Assembly: GCA_004353515.1 (NCBI GenBank)
Contig: SMNZ01000004.1
Location: forward strand, 264,360 to 328,359
DNA: 64,000 bases
Reading direction: 5' to 3'
From: Alteromonadaceae bacterium M269
Lineage (GTDB): Bacteria; Pseudomonadota; Gammaproteobacteria; Enterobacterales; Alteromonadaceae
Position numbers and translations under genes: made by a program. How positions within the stretch are numbered: position 1 is the first letter of the stretch; each line of letters starts with the position of its first letter. Under the pieces are notes generated by a model. The model saw nothing but the letters and a program-made list of their open reading frames with translations. It made no database searches and was not told where the DNA came from. Shown in pieces: positions 9,599 to 18,503 of the stretch.

Positions 9599-10105
9599 TT
9601 AGAAGCTCATATTGATGGTTTTACCTTGCTTACGCGAACTTAAACCGAATTGTTTCAGCTCATCCAACAATTGTTTCTTATCATCAATATTGAGAAAGGT
9701 CCCTATCTCTACACACTGTTTTTGATCTTGTAGCATCAAACCCAGAGGATCATCAGGGTGGTCAGGCTCTACAACGATCACTTTGACATTTATTTTATTG
9801 AGCCTCCACCCACGAGCCGGTTTATAAACACCAAGCTGAACATAAATATCTTCATCGTTGATATGAATAACCTGTTGTTGATAAGTCGCAAAACAAACTC
9901 TGTGCATCAAAAATGCGAGTAGCCCGACTTCTAACCCCGCAAAAGGCAAAATAACCCAAGCGCCAGCAAAACTCCATGCAAGTGCAATAGTCAAAGAAAC
10001 ACCACCCAAAACAAAGAGCAGGTGTTTGGTTTGAACCCAACTAGCCGAACGATTGGGTTTCAGGATAAGTTGATTAGCGCCTTTGTGAGTTTGGACAATA
10101 ACCAC
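9599..10105 (-). CDS. DUF2244 inner-membrane protein
   Basis: This 168-residue protein matches the DUF2244 family: an N-terminal cytoplasmic strand region, a tight hairpin of two transmembrane helices (about 28-46 and 50-68, LLFVLGGVSLTIALAW and WVILPFAGLEVGLLAFL), then a cytoplasmic beta-rich C-terminal half resembling a membrane-attached PH-like domain. The function is unknown; in other proteobacteria family members often sit near cytochrome oxidase genes, which is not the case here. It is divergent from the cupin gene and separated from the GGDEF/EAL gene by about 240 bp in which no gene was seen. Confidence 0.8.
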   Translation of the reverse strand: MVIVQTHKGANQLILKPNRSASWVQTKHLLFVLGGVSLTIALAWSFAGAWVILPFAGLEVGLLAFLMHRVCFATYQQQVIHINDEDIYVQLGVYKPARGWRLNKINVKVIVVEPDHPDDPLGLMLQDQKQCVEIGTFLNIDDKKQLLDELKQFGLSSRKQGKTINMSF

Positions 10106-10187
10106 GTCAAAATTCCAATTTGCTGCGCTTCATGTCATTTTGCATAATGCGTGTTTTCATTTCCCAATACAAATACCTAAGTTAACG

Positions 10188-10619
10188 ATGAATTCCAATA
10201 GTAGCAACTCGCCATTAATAAGTGATCTAGATACGCTAGTAGAGATTGATATGATCACAACAAACGAAACTGGCAAATCTGTGTTCACCAAAGTCACTCA
10301 TCCTCTATCCAATCATGGTGGTATGTATATTTCTGAGCGCCAACAAGCTCTTAACTTTCGCCATCGCAAAAGTGCTGTAGGCTACAAAAGTGACTGGCAC
10401 ACGGCGGGAGATCCAACGCTGATACTTGTTATGCAAGGACAGATAACTCTCGAGTTACGTTCAGGTGAAAGCAAAACGTTCACCTCTGGACAACAATTTA
10501 TCGCGGCAGACTACACTTTAGAAACAGCAGATGAATCGATTACTGGTCATAGAGCTTACGTTGAGGGTGAAATAGATCTGCAAGCAGTGCATATCAAACT
10601 GAGTCAAAGAAGTAATTAA
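10188..10619 (+). CDS. Small cupin-fold protein
   Basis: Translated from the ATG at 10188, the product has about 143 residues. The upstream in-frame extension to 10140 adds a segment unlike a cupin and lies almost at the divergent gene's start, so the shorter form is preferred. The centre (GDPTLILVMQGQITLELRSG, followed by KTFTSGQQFIAADYTLETAD) is the typical cupin double-stranded beta-helix with a G-rich turn. The usual metal-binding histidine pair (HxH) is not obvious, so it may bind a ligand without catalysing a reaction. It is followed 58 bp later by a small gene on the same strand. Confidence 0.65.
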   Translation: MNSNSSNSPLISDLDTLVEIDMITTNETGKSVFTKVTHPLSNHGGMYISERQQALNFRHRKSAVGYKSDWHTAGDPTLILVMQGQITLELRSGESKTFTSGQQFIAADYTLETADESITGHRAYVEGEIDLQAVHIKLSQRSN

Positions 10620-10677
10620 CGAAAGCTATCAGCTGAAGTCCGGTCTATAGCTAAATTAATACACAAACAGGATAAGT

Positions 10678-11004
10678 ATGGTCACATTGATAGAAAACTG
10701 GTATCTCGTTCACCTATATGGTGATGAACAAGGTGTCGATCTATCAGAATGGTGGGGACGAGTGTTGTGGGGAAACGTGCTTATGGATGCATCAGGTAAT
10801 TTTGAGCCTGGTCAATTCGTATGCTCCAGCCCAGTTGTTAAGTTTATCCCCCCCTCCGTTAAAACACGCTCTGGTCTAATTTATTCATTGCAAGGCAAAG
10901 GAGAACGAGTTGATCTCCCATTCAAGTTTTTCCATAAGCTACGCAGCGGCGTATCACCCGAAAAACTATTACCTTACGCCAAAGATTACCCTGCTCCGCC
11001 TTAG
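10678..11004 (+). CDS. Hypothetical protein, 108 residues
   Basis: No family is recognised with confidence. The ATG is preceded by AGGA at good spacing, and the sequence looks like a compact soluble protein: an N-terminal aromatic segment (NWYLVHLYGD), then SEWWGRVLWGNVLMD and a 'covers range of state' type loop (FEPGQFVCSSPVV). There is no signal peptide, membrane helix or zinc motif. Composition and codon use look like the neighbouring core genes. It may form an operon with the cupin gene, and it ends 18 bp before the stop of a convergent hydrolase gene. Proteins of this shape are seen as small immunity or accessory proteins, but nothing here proves that. Confidence 0.6.
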   Translation: MVTLIENWYLVHLYGDEQGVDLSEWWGRVLWGNVLMDASGNFEPGQFVCSSPVVKFIPPSVKTRSGLIYSLQGKGERVDLPFKFFHKLRSGVSPEKLLPYAKDYPAPP

Positions 11005-11022
11005 GCCAGCTAGATAGGCTTA

Positions 11023-12258
11023 TTACTCGCTAATATAAGCCTGATCTAGCGGGTTTATTGCGCCAACAACACCAGCCATGGTTTGGATCATATGTTCAAA
11101 TTGCGGATTAAAGGTTAAGCGCGCATGCACTTTTCCTTGTCGACGAGTCCCCCAAGCTGAGTACCAAATATCGCCACCAGTTTTGCATTGCTGATAACCA
11201 GACGCACTTTGTCCATTGCGGCAAAATCGATAGTCACCTTCAACGCCGTAGTGATTATTCTTTGGACTAAACAACAGCCCCATATGCGAGTAGTTGGTCA
11301 CTTGAAATTCTGGAACACCTTCTGGCATTTGTAGGATACGTTTATCGGCGAACTCTTCTTGCTTGCTTCCATACCAAATCAGGCGGCTCGAAGGATGAGT
11401 GAAGTGCTCACTAAATAAAGTACGCACATGATTAACATCAACAACACTGTCTTTTTCACTCATCACCATTAAAGTGGGTTTCTGATAGCCGTGTTTTTCA
11501 ATTTCCTTGCGTACGTTTTTTGATGTTTTGTAAAACTGTGCGAAGGCATTTGAAGGTACGACTTCATATCGAGCATAATTCGTATGTGGGTCAGCATTTT
11601 CGCTGGGCTTGTATAACCAGTGTTTAAAAACAGAGGCAACTCCCGCATACCTGTCTAACCCAACGTTAGACTTAAACGCAGGAGAAAATAGAACCAGGCC
11701 TTCAATTTCTGGTATCTCAATTGCCAACTCAGTTGCTAAATTTGCTCCGGTTGAAAAACCACCGAGGTAAACTTTTGACGTGTCTTGCTGTAAGAGTTTA
11801 ATATTTTCCTCAACAACATAACGCCATTGTTTGTATTTCACATGCAACATATCACCTGGCTTGCTGCCGTGCCCGGGCAATAAAACTGTGTGGACAAGAA
11901 AACCTCGATTAGCGAGTTCCCTACCAATATCAACAAAAGAGTATGGTGAATCACCTAGTCCATGGATCAACAAAACGCCTTTGCCGTTAGGTTTACGTGG
12001 AATCAACGCGTAAGGCGTATTCGCTTTAAGTTCCGTTGTCTTATCATCAGTCACAAAAACACGATTTTGAGCTAACCATGTTCCAGTGCTTTGAACATAT
12101 TCTTCATATGAAGACACTGACGGCATAATGCCTTCTTCGGATTCTAAATAGAGCGGATTCTCCGGTGAGGTGCTACAAGCACTTATCCCTATAAGCCACA
12201 GAATCCAAAATACAGTCCTTAACAACCTCTTTCTCCTAAACTCTTTTCTTAAAAACAC
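11023..12258 (-). CDS. Alpha/beta hydrolase lipoprotein (lysophospholipase-like)
   Basis: The N-terminus (RRKRLLRTVFWILWLIG) followed by ISAC marks a lipoprotein signal with the acylated cysteine at residue 28. The mature part is an alpha/beta hydrolase: oxyanion-side motif LLIHGLGDSP (97-106), nucleophile elbow GGFSTG (Ser169), likely acid Asp270 in MSEKD, and His325 in YSHMG. This is the serine-hydrolase triad of carboxylesterases and monoglyceride lipase-like enzymes. The C-terminal region (about 335-400) contains an extra cysteine-containing segment (CRNGQ ... CKTGG) that could form a disulphide. The substrate is unknown; acyl esters at the envelope are the natural guess. The gene stands alone. 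Confidence 0.85.
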   Translation of the reverse strand: MFLRKEFRRKRLLRTVFWILWLIGISACSTSPENPLYLESEEGIMPSVSSYEEYVQSTGTWLAQNRVFVTDDKTTELKANTPYALIPRKPNGKGVLLIHGLGDSPYSFVDIGRELANRGFLVHTVLLPGHGSKPGDMLHVKYKQWRYVVEENIKLLQQDTSKVYLGGFSTGANLATELAIEIPEIEGLVLFSPAFKSNVGLDRYAGVASVFKHWLYKPSENADPHTNYARYEVVPSNAFAQFYKTSKNVRKEIEKHGYQKPTLMVMSEKDSVVDVNHVRTLFSEHFTHPSSRLIWYGSKQEEFADKRILQMPEGVPEFQVTNYSHMGLLFSPKNNHYGVEGDYRFCRNGQSASGYQQCKTGGDIWYSAWGTRRQGKVHARLTFNPQFEHMIQTMAGVVGAINPLDQAYISE

Positions 12259-12460
12259 TTACTGATAGCATGAGGATTAACATGATATCGCTAAATGTCT
12301 TATCAGTTCATCACAGAAACATAAACTAAACTTCTCACCCTTAAGTGAAACTTAACGGACATAACCTAGGGTTATGACTTCCCTATTCTTTTTTGGCGTT
12401 GCAGCACCTTAGCTTCAGGTATATTGGTCGCTCATTAATTTCCATCTGAGCACTATAACT

Positions 12461-14479
12461 ATGATAAAGAAGCCATACCTTAGTTTCTTACTCTTATCAC
12501 TGACAGCAATCAACTTTAGTACCCTAGCATTTCCTCTTTCAGGTCAAGTGTTCAATGAGAAGAATAAAAGACTACAGGGTGTTCAGATAACGATTAATAG
12601 CAAACAGACCGCCACTAATAAGCAAGGTAAATTCGAAATCGATCTTGATAGCGCCGATGTCTACCAGTTCACCTTTCAAAAATCAGGCTATTACACGTCA
12701 GTACATACATTCAATGCTAGAGAGCTAGCCGACGGGAAAATTCCAAACTCTGTCACGATGGTCGCAAAGGTCCCCAATAGGACTCTCTTCGCTTTTGGTG
12801 GTGACGTCATGATGGGACGACGCTACAACCAACCCAAATTCGATAATTCAGTCCTGATTCACGAGCAAACAAAAGAAGAAGATACCAAAGCTGTTCTAAA
12901 GCATATCAAACCTTATATGCAGCTGGCAGACTATGCTGTTGTAAATCTAGAAACCCAAGTTGCTGATCACAAACCGACAGAGAAAGCTCCCAAATCAGTA
13001 ACCTTCATCTCTCCACCTGAAACCTTGAATGCATTGACATGGGCAGGAATAGATTATGTCACTCTAGGCAATAACCACACCTTCGACTATTTGGATTCGG
13101 GCTTAAAATCAACACTTGAACATCTCAAACACAGTGGCCTTGGCTATTCCGGTGCAGGGCACAACGAAGAAACTGCACTCGCTCCATACTCAGCGAAATT
13201 GAACAATAGTGATTATGCCATGCTGGGATACGTAGGTTGGGAAGGTAGTGCGAGACCAAGTCAAACAGCCTCACCTAACAAAGGGGGTGCAGCACACGGA
13301 ACAATGGAAAATATAACGTATTCAGTGAGTCAAGCTGTTAAGAACAAGCAGCTACCTATAGTGCAATATCATGGTAGTTTGGAATACACCGACGAACCCA
13401 CTGGCGTAACCGAGCAACGCCTAAAATCAGCTATCGACCAAGGTGCCGTTATGGCGGTTGCACACCACCCTCATGTTGCCCAAGGTTTTGAAGTTTATAA
13501 CGGTAAGCTGATTGCCTACTCAATGGGTAACTTCGTTTTCGACCAATACTTCTACTCAACCCCTCATAGCTTTGTGCTCTATGTTTGGATGGATGGTGAA
13601 GACTTTCATCGTGCAGAGATTGTTCCCGTGTATCTACAAGGTTATAAGCCAACTCCCGCTATCGGCAACAACCGTGACATCACAATGAAACGCCTTAAAA
13701 CACTGTCGGCTTTGCGCGGCACCGATATGCTTGCATCAGGTGGTCATGGCGTCATACAAAATACAACAGACAAAGTTAAGACAAAGTCGAACAAACATCG
13801 CCTTGAAGTAAACAACAGTAACCTCGCTCCTTTATTTACTCTCCCGTGGCAAGCTTCAGTTGAGCAAATTCAAGTACCAAAAAATACTTCATACAGACTC
13901 GGTTCGGGTTTAACAAACAATGGTGATTTTGAAAACTTCGTCAGCTTCGATAGCCCTGAAAGAGGTTGGTGGAGCAGTTCTGAATACGAAATAGCCGGAG
14001 ACAAGAACAATAAGTACTTGTCAGCAAAATCTGGTGACGAATCTCACTGGTTTGGCATGCAGAACTTTAGAAGAGTTTTTAAACCCAGTAACCCAATGAC
14101 TGCTACCTTTAGAATTAAAGCACCGAAAGGCACGGGAGTGAAACTTTATTGGCAAGGCCGTAAAACAAGGCAGAAGTTCCAGGAAGCGCTAGAGCAAGGC
14201 GAAAAGCATTTAGTCAAACAAGTTGAGCTCGAAAGCAACGAATGGCAGCAGTTTAACGTTGACTTCAATTCACCTCGCATCGGATATAGAAGCTACCGTA
14301 TATTGTTAGAAATAGACGCAGAAGCCTTCGAACTTGACGACATTGATCTTGTAGAGTGGCAAACAGCTTATACTAAAGATTCCGTCCCACCTAGAGTCAA
14401 CCACCAAGCGAAACAAGCCACCTATATTGGCTTTCAAAAATCAATATCTGGTAGTGTTAACCTGGTTTTGTCGGAATGA
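12461..14479 (+). CDS. CapA-like (PGA_cap) metallophosphatase, secreted, multidomain
   Basis: Domain order over 672 residues: signal peptide (1-23), a carboxypeptidase-regulatory-like beta-sandwich (about 24-100), a CapA-type metallophosphatase domain (about 105-400) with FAFGGDVMMGR (110-120), NLET (162-165) and LGNNHTFDY (202-210), and a C-terminal jelly-roll region (about 490-640) resembling a carbohydrate-binding module. CapA in Bacillus takes part in poly-gamma-glutamate capsule production; in Gram-negative bacteria related proteins are often solitary and of unknown substrate. No capB, capC or other capsule gene is nearby, so a polymer-synthesis role cannot be assumed. The exported, sugar-binding-like layout suggests an extracellular or surface hydrolase. 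The ribosome binding site is weak. Confidence 0.85.
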   Translation: MIKKPYLSFLLLSLTAINFSTLAFPLSGQVFNEKNKRLQGVQITINSKQTATNKQGKFEIDLDSADVYQFTFQKSGYYTSVHTFNARELADGKIPNSVTMVAKVPNRTLFAFGGDVMMGRRYNQPKFDNSVLIHEQTKEEDTKAVLKHIKPYMQLADYAVVNLETQVADHKPTEKAPKSVTFISPPETLNALTWAGIDYVTLGNNHTFDYLDSGLKSTLEHLKHSGLGYSGAGHNEETALAPYSAKLNNSDYAMLGYVGWEGSARPSQTASPNKGGAAHGTMENITYSVSQAVKNKQLPIVQYHGSLEYTDEPTGVTEQRLKSAIDQGAVMAVAHHPHVAQGFEVYNGKLIAYSMGNFVFDQYFYSTPHSFVLYVWMDGEDFHRAEIVPVYLQGYKPTPAIGNNRDITMKRLKTLSALRGTDMLASGGHGVIQNTTDKVKTKSNKHRLEVNNSNLAPLFTLPWQASVEQIQVPKNTSYRLGSGLTNNGDFENFVSFDSPERGWWSSSEYEIAGDKNNKYLSAKSGDESHWFGMQNFRRVFKPSNPMTATFRIKAPKGTGVKLYWQGRKTRQKFQEALEQGEKHLVKQVELESNEWQQFNVDFNSPRIGYRSYRILLEIDAEAFELDDIDLVEWQTAYTKDSVPPRVNHQAKQATYIGFQKSISGSVNLVLSE

Positions 14480-14544
14480 ATCATTGACCTCAGCATAAAT
14501 TAATCAAGTTAAAACTAGCTTCCATACATTAAGCTACCTGCTCA

Positions 14545-14616
14545 TGTAGGAGCCGGATTTATCCGCGAAAAAGCTTTAAGTCAATCGCTCTTCGCGCACA
14601 AGTGCAGCTCCTACAG
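14545..14616. repeat. REP-like hairpin (GTAGGAGC family), second locus
   Basis: Two copies of the element seen at 3551-3727 face each other here: ATGTAGGAGCCGGATTTATC from 14544 followed by CGCGAAAAAGC, and TTCGCGCACAAGTGCAGCTC from 14591 followed by CTACAGG. The pair forms one long imperfect hairpin. Like the first locus, it sits between two convergent genes, so it may double as a bidirectional transcription stop or messenger stabiliser. Confidence 0.75.
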
Positions 14617-14714
14617 GACAACAAAATAAACAGCCTAGTATAATTTTTTCAAAAAATGACAAAAGGGATTAACTAAGTACAATTGAATTACACTGACCTA
14701 GCCAAAACTCCTCC

Positions 14715-16820
14715 CTACAAATCAAGCTCTATTTTTTCACTGCCTTTTGCTGGAACGGCGCAACAAATTAGCACTTCACTGCGATCAGTTTCGAAAGACG
14801 GCCTCGTTTTATAAGCGACTTCACCCTGCTTAATTTTCACAGCACATTCGCCACAAATGCCGTTTCGACAAGCATATTCTGGCTTCAATCCATGATTCTC
14901 CGCCAACTCCAGTAAAGTGCCTTCATTAGGCGTCCACGCTTGCTCTATTTGCGACTGAGAAAAAGTTACAACTGCGCTGTCAGCTTTTTGCGCTCGATTA
15001 CGCGCAACAACCACTTCATCAACCTCATCTTTCTGACGTTTCAAGGACGCTGGCCCAAAACTCTCAGCATGGATATGTTTGTCAGGAACTCCCAGAGACA
15101 ACAGTAAATCATAAGTACCCTGCATAAAGGCTGCAGGACCACATAGATAAAAATCACAAGGCTCGCCAGGAAGCATGGTTCTTAACATTTCGGCTGACAA
15201 GCGCCCTTCAAAGTGAAAGTCCACTCCAGATTTCTCGTTAGCTTCAGGTTGGCTTATCACAGAGAAATATTGCGTTGGATAAGTAATCTTTTTGCTGAGT
15301 TGCTGAAACTCTTCATTAAACGCCAAGTTAGCGGTTTTTCTAGCCGCATGAATAACAGTTACCGAACGTGATTGACCATAACGATGAACCGCAGTAGCAA
15401 AATCGCGGAACATAGAGATAACCGGCGTAATACCCACACCAGCACCAATGAGAACCGCAGGGCGTTGGGTTTTAGTGTCAGGCACAAATAACCCTGAGGG
15501 GCCTTTTGCATCAATCAAGGAACCTACTTTCAGGTGTTTATGTAAGTAACTAGAAACTACACCTTCAGGTTTGTCTCCGTCTGCTTCTTCTCGTTTCACT
15601 GAGATACGATAAAAGTCATCTCCTGGCGCTGAAGATAGCGTATAGGTTCGACCAATATACTTTTCAGCACCTTCAGGTTTAACTCGAATAGATAGGAACT
15701 GCCCTGCTTTATACGGCAACAGCTTTCCTGCATCTTGAGGCTGTAAATAGAATGAACGAATATGAGAGTCTTCATCTACCACTTTAGTCACTTCATAAGG
15801 TAACCACTGTCGACGCATCGCCTGTAAGGCCAAAACATCATTCGCTTCATCCCAATTCCCCATCTTAGTCGAAGTAGGAGAATACTCACCAAAGCGCATA
15901 CGAACTGGCGCCGCTTGTTTGATACATACACCGCGTGTCAGGTTAAATCTCCAAGCTCTATCAGCGCCTTTAAACGCTTCTACTTCGGGATGATCTTCCC
16001 ATAAGATTTCAGTGGTACCGGTCAAATAAATCAAATCACCGGTATCAAAATCAATAAACAGTAATCCGGCTTTTGGATTGACAATGAAGTTGCCAAGAGT
16101 GTTAAACAGGTAGTTACCAGAATAGTCTGGAATAGTTAGAGTATTCCCTTCAACTTTAACGAAACCGCTACGTCCACCTCGATGATTAACATCGACGCCA
16201 CCCGTATCATTTTGATCATCCTTATGATTATGGCTCGCAACAAAGAAAGTGTCGGCTTTACGGATGACTTCAGTCACATGCTCTGGTAACTCACTGAACG
16301 TTGAGCTTTCCAAGTTAGGAACAGCTCCGCCAGGTTCACGGGTAAACTCGATATCGCGTGTTTGAATGTACTTAGGGCAATTCCCAAAAGAATGCACAAC
16401 TTCAGCACTAAACCCGCGCCCTTCGGAAGCAACAGCCGTCATATTCACTCGATTCCTTCTACGAGTAGGCAGTTCAATACCCAGAAAAGAAAGAGGTTTA
16501 CCAACTTCCACATTGTTCTTAAGCGGGTCGTCTTTCAGTAACTCAGCATCGAAGTTCAGCGTTTTGTCATTCGGTGTTGAAATGAATCCCGGCTTTCCAA
16601 AAACAATAGAAGCCCAAGGTTGCCCAGAGTCATCAATACTACCGATAATGCCAAAAGGCAGTGAACTAAAGAACTCCCTATGCTGATCTGGCATAAAGGG
16701 GCGCATAATCATCTTACCAATCGCTTCTTGCTGCTCTTTAAGCCCATAACGCTCTTGCATAAAACGCTCACCAGAATGGAATGGTGATGTTTCTTTGCCC
16801 CAGCCCGCCAATTCAGTCAT
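14715..16820 (-). CDS. Fusion of PNPOx-like FMN-binding domain, ferredoxin-NAD(P)H reductase and 2Fe-2S ferredoxin
   Basis: The 701-residue protein has three parts. Residues about 45-320 resemble the pyridoxamine-phosphate-oxidase-like split-barrel flavin-binding fold. Residues about 335-590 are a ferredoxin reductase: FAD site GRTYTLSSAP, and NAD(P)-binding GAGVGITPVISMF. The C-terminal ferredoxin carries plant-type 2Fe-2S ligands at Cys651, Cys656, Cys659 and about Cys686. It is probably a cytoplasmic NAD(P)H-dependent flavin reductase passing electrons through the cluster; the acceptor is unknown. It is preceded by GGAG at good spacing. The GST gene upstream, 46 bp away on the same strand, and the divergent LysR gene suggest an electrophile or oxidative stress module. 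Confidence 0.88.
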   Translation of the reverse strand: MTELAGWGKETSPFHSGERFMQERYGLKEQQEAIGKMIMRPFMPDQHREFFSSLPFGIIGSIDDSGQPWASIVFGKPGFISTPNDKTLNFDAELLKDDPLKNNVEVGKPLSFLGIELPTRRRNRVNMTAVASEGRGFSAEVVHSFGNCPKYIQTRDIEFTREPGGAVPNLESSTFSELPEHVTEVIRKADTFFVASHNHKDDQNDTGGVDVNHRGGRSGFVKVEGNTLTIPDYSGNYLFNTLGNFIVNPKAGLLFIDFDTGDLIYLTGTTEILWEDHPEVEAFKGADRAWRFNLTRGVCIKQAAPVRMRFGEYSPTSTKMGNWDEANDVLALQAMRRQWLPYEVTKVVDEDSHIRSFYLQPQDAGKLLPYKAGQFLSIRVKPEGAEKYIGRTYTLSSAPGDDFYRISVKREEADGDKPEGVVSSYLHKHLKVGSLIDAKGPSGLFVPDTKTQRPAVLIGAGVGITPVISMFRDFATAVHRYGQSRSVTVIHAARKTANLAFNEEFQQLSKKITYPTQYFSVISQPEANEKSGVDFHFEGRLSAEMLRTMLPGEPCDFYLCGPAAFMQGTYDLLLSLGVPDKHIHAESFGPASLKRQKDEVDEVVVARNRAQKADSAVVTFSQSQIEQAWTPNEGTLLELAENHGLKPEYACRNGICGECAVKIKQGEVAYKTRPSFETDRSEVLICCAVPAKGSEKIELDL

Positions 16821-16866
16821 AAGGTACTCCTTAGATCTTAATTACGTGATTTCAGTCTGAATAACA

Positions 16867-17478
16867 TTAAGCAAAGTCAGAAGCATGAGGCATAGGTTCA
16901 AAACCCTCAATACCTTCAACACGCTCAAGCCATGCTCTAATGTTAGGATAATTATCCAAACTTACTTCGCCTTCATTTACTCTTGCGATATAACTATAGT
17001 TTGCAATATCCGCAATGGTAGGTGCATCACCGACTAACCAATCCTGTTTAGCTAGGTGAGGTTCAAAAAGCTGAGTGAAAACAGCGTGCGCTTTCTCAAC
17101 AGCTTTTGCGTGGTCACTGTCGTAATTGAACAGCTTAATTAATCTTGTCACACAAGGGCCATCAAATACTTCATGGACACTGACAGACAGCCAAGATTGC
17201 ACTTCTGCTGCTAATGCAGGGTCAGTTGGTAACCAAGTGCGTGATTGATCGTATTTCAGCGCGAGGTAAGTCAGAATTGCTGTTGAATCTCTGAGATTAA
17301 CCTCTCCGTCCGTTAATGTAGGCACTTGACCTAGTGGGTTAATTTTCAAAAATTCAGGTGTCTTGTGTTCACCATTTGCTAAATCCATCACGTGAATATC
17401 AGCATCTACAGACAATAGGCTCAACATAGCTCTTGCGCGATGGGCATGTCCCGAAAGTGGAAAGTCGTAAAGTTTCAT
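16867..17478 (-). CDS. Glutathione S-transferase family protein
   Basis: The start was placed at 17478 because a strong AGGGGG ribosome binding site lies just upstream and MKLYDFPLSGHAHRAR is the normal beginning of a bacterial GST; an in-frame extension to 17511 looks spurious. The product has about 203 residues, with a thioredoxin-fold N-terminal domain (cis-proline loop GQVPTLTDG, and RDSTAILTYLA for the gamma-glutamyl site) and an all-helical C-terminal domain (DAPTIADIANYSYI). Such enzymes conjugate or reduce electrophiles with glutathione in the cytoplasm. It precedes the FMN/ferredoxin fusion by 46 bp, probably in one operon, and is divergent from the LysR regulator at 17598, which is the obvious candidate controller. 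Confidence 0.9.
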   Translation of the reverse strand: MKLYDFPLSGHAHRARAMLSLLSVDADIHVMDLANGEHKTPEFLKINPLGQVPTLTDGEVNLRDSTAILTYLALKYDQSRTWLPTDPALAAEVQSWLSVSVHEVFDGPCVTRLIKLFNYDSDHAKAVEKAHAVFTQLFEPHLAKQDWLVGDAPTIADIANYSYIARVNEGEVSLDNYPNIRAWLERVEGIEGFEPMPHASDFA

Positions 17479-17597
17479 AATTCCCCCTGCATTGGATAAA
17501 AATACGTTCATTCGTCTTTGTCGAGTTGATAATATAGACCAAGCTATTACACTTGATAACCGACATTAAACAATCATAGTGATCGCTTTTTAGAACA

Positions 17598-18497
17598 ATG
17601 AAACAAGATTACTTAAATGAACTCTCTGTATTCGTTGAAGTCGCTCGTCAAGGAGGCTTCCGCGCAGCCGCACAAAAATTACACATGGGTGCTGGTTCTA
17701 TCAGCGAATCGATTAAACGTCTTGAGGATAAATTGAACGTTCGCTTGTTCGAAAGAACAACGCGCAAAATCGCATTAACGCATGATGGTGAAGCACTCTA
17801 CAGGCGCAGCTTACCTGCAGTGACAGACCTGGAAAGTGCCATTCGTGATATCAACGACAATCAAACCGAAATTGCCGGTAAGTTAAGATTAAGCGCACCG
17901 CCAAGCTGTGGGCCTCTGTTTCTCAATGAATTCATGATTGAATACAAAGCGCTTTACCCTAATGTCGATTTGGAACTTATCTATGATGCACACAAGGTAG
18001 ATTTGGTCACCTCAGGCATAGATGCCACTATTCGCGCTAATTCGCTTTTAGAGCCAGATACTTATGCAGTCTCGGTTGGTCCTGCTGTCAAAATGATGGT
18101 TCTTGCGTCTCCCAGTTATCTTGAAGAAAAGGGAATGCCTAAAGAGCCTAGTAATATTAGGGAACACGACGGGATTTGTTATGCATTTGGAAATGCAGAC
18201 ACGCTGGCACAATGGAAATTTACGAATGGAGACGGTGAATATTCTGTTCAACCAAAGCCTAAAATCGTAGTTAACGACCTGAAAAATCTCACGCTCTATG
18301 CAGAAGCAGGCCTAGGATTGATTTATACCTACGCCTCTTTTGTCGAGGAAAGTGTTCAGAAAGGTTCTTTAGTTAAGGTATTAGAATCCTATATCGCACC
18401 ATTGCCTCGCTACACCATCAATTATTTAAGCAAGCGCCACATGCCGAACAGGCTTAAAGCCTTGATCGAGTTAGCAAGAACTAAAACCTATTCCTAA
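17598..18497 (+). CDS. LysR-type transcriptional regulator
   Basis: Standard 299-residue LysR architecture: an N-terminal winged helix (about 6-65; SVFVEVARQGGFRAAAQKLH then SISESIKRLEDKLNVRLFERTTR) and a periplasmic-binding-like effector domain (about 90-295). It is transcribed away from the GST/reductase pair across a 119-bp gap, the classical arrangement for a LysR protein regulating its divergent neighbour. The inducer cannot be read from the sequence. The gene ends 6 bp before the stop codon of the convergent dioxygenase gene. Confidence 0.92.
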   Translation: MKQDYLNELSVFVEVARQGGFRAAAQKLHMGAGSISESIKRLEDKLNVRLFERTTRKIALTHDGEALYRRSLPAVTDLESAIRDINDNQTEIAGKLRLSAPPSCGPLFLNEFMIEYKALYPNVDLELIYDAHKVDLVTSGIDATIRANSLLEPDTYAVSVGPAVKMMVLASPSYLEEKGMPKEPSNIREHDGICYAFGNADTLAQWKFTNGDGEYSVQPKPKIVVNDLKNLTLYAEAGLGLIYTYASFVEESVQKGSLVKVLESYIAPLPRYTINYLSKRHMPNRLKALIELARTKTYS

Positions 18498-18503
18498 AGC
18501 GTG

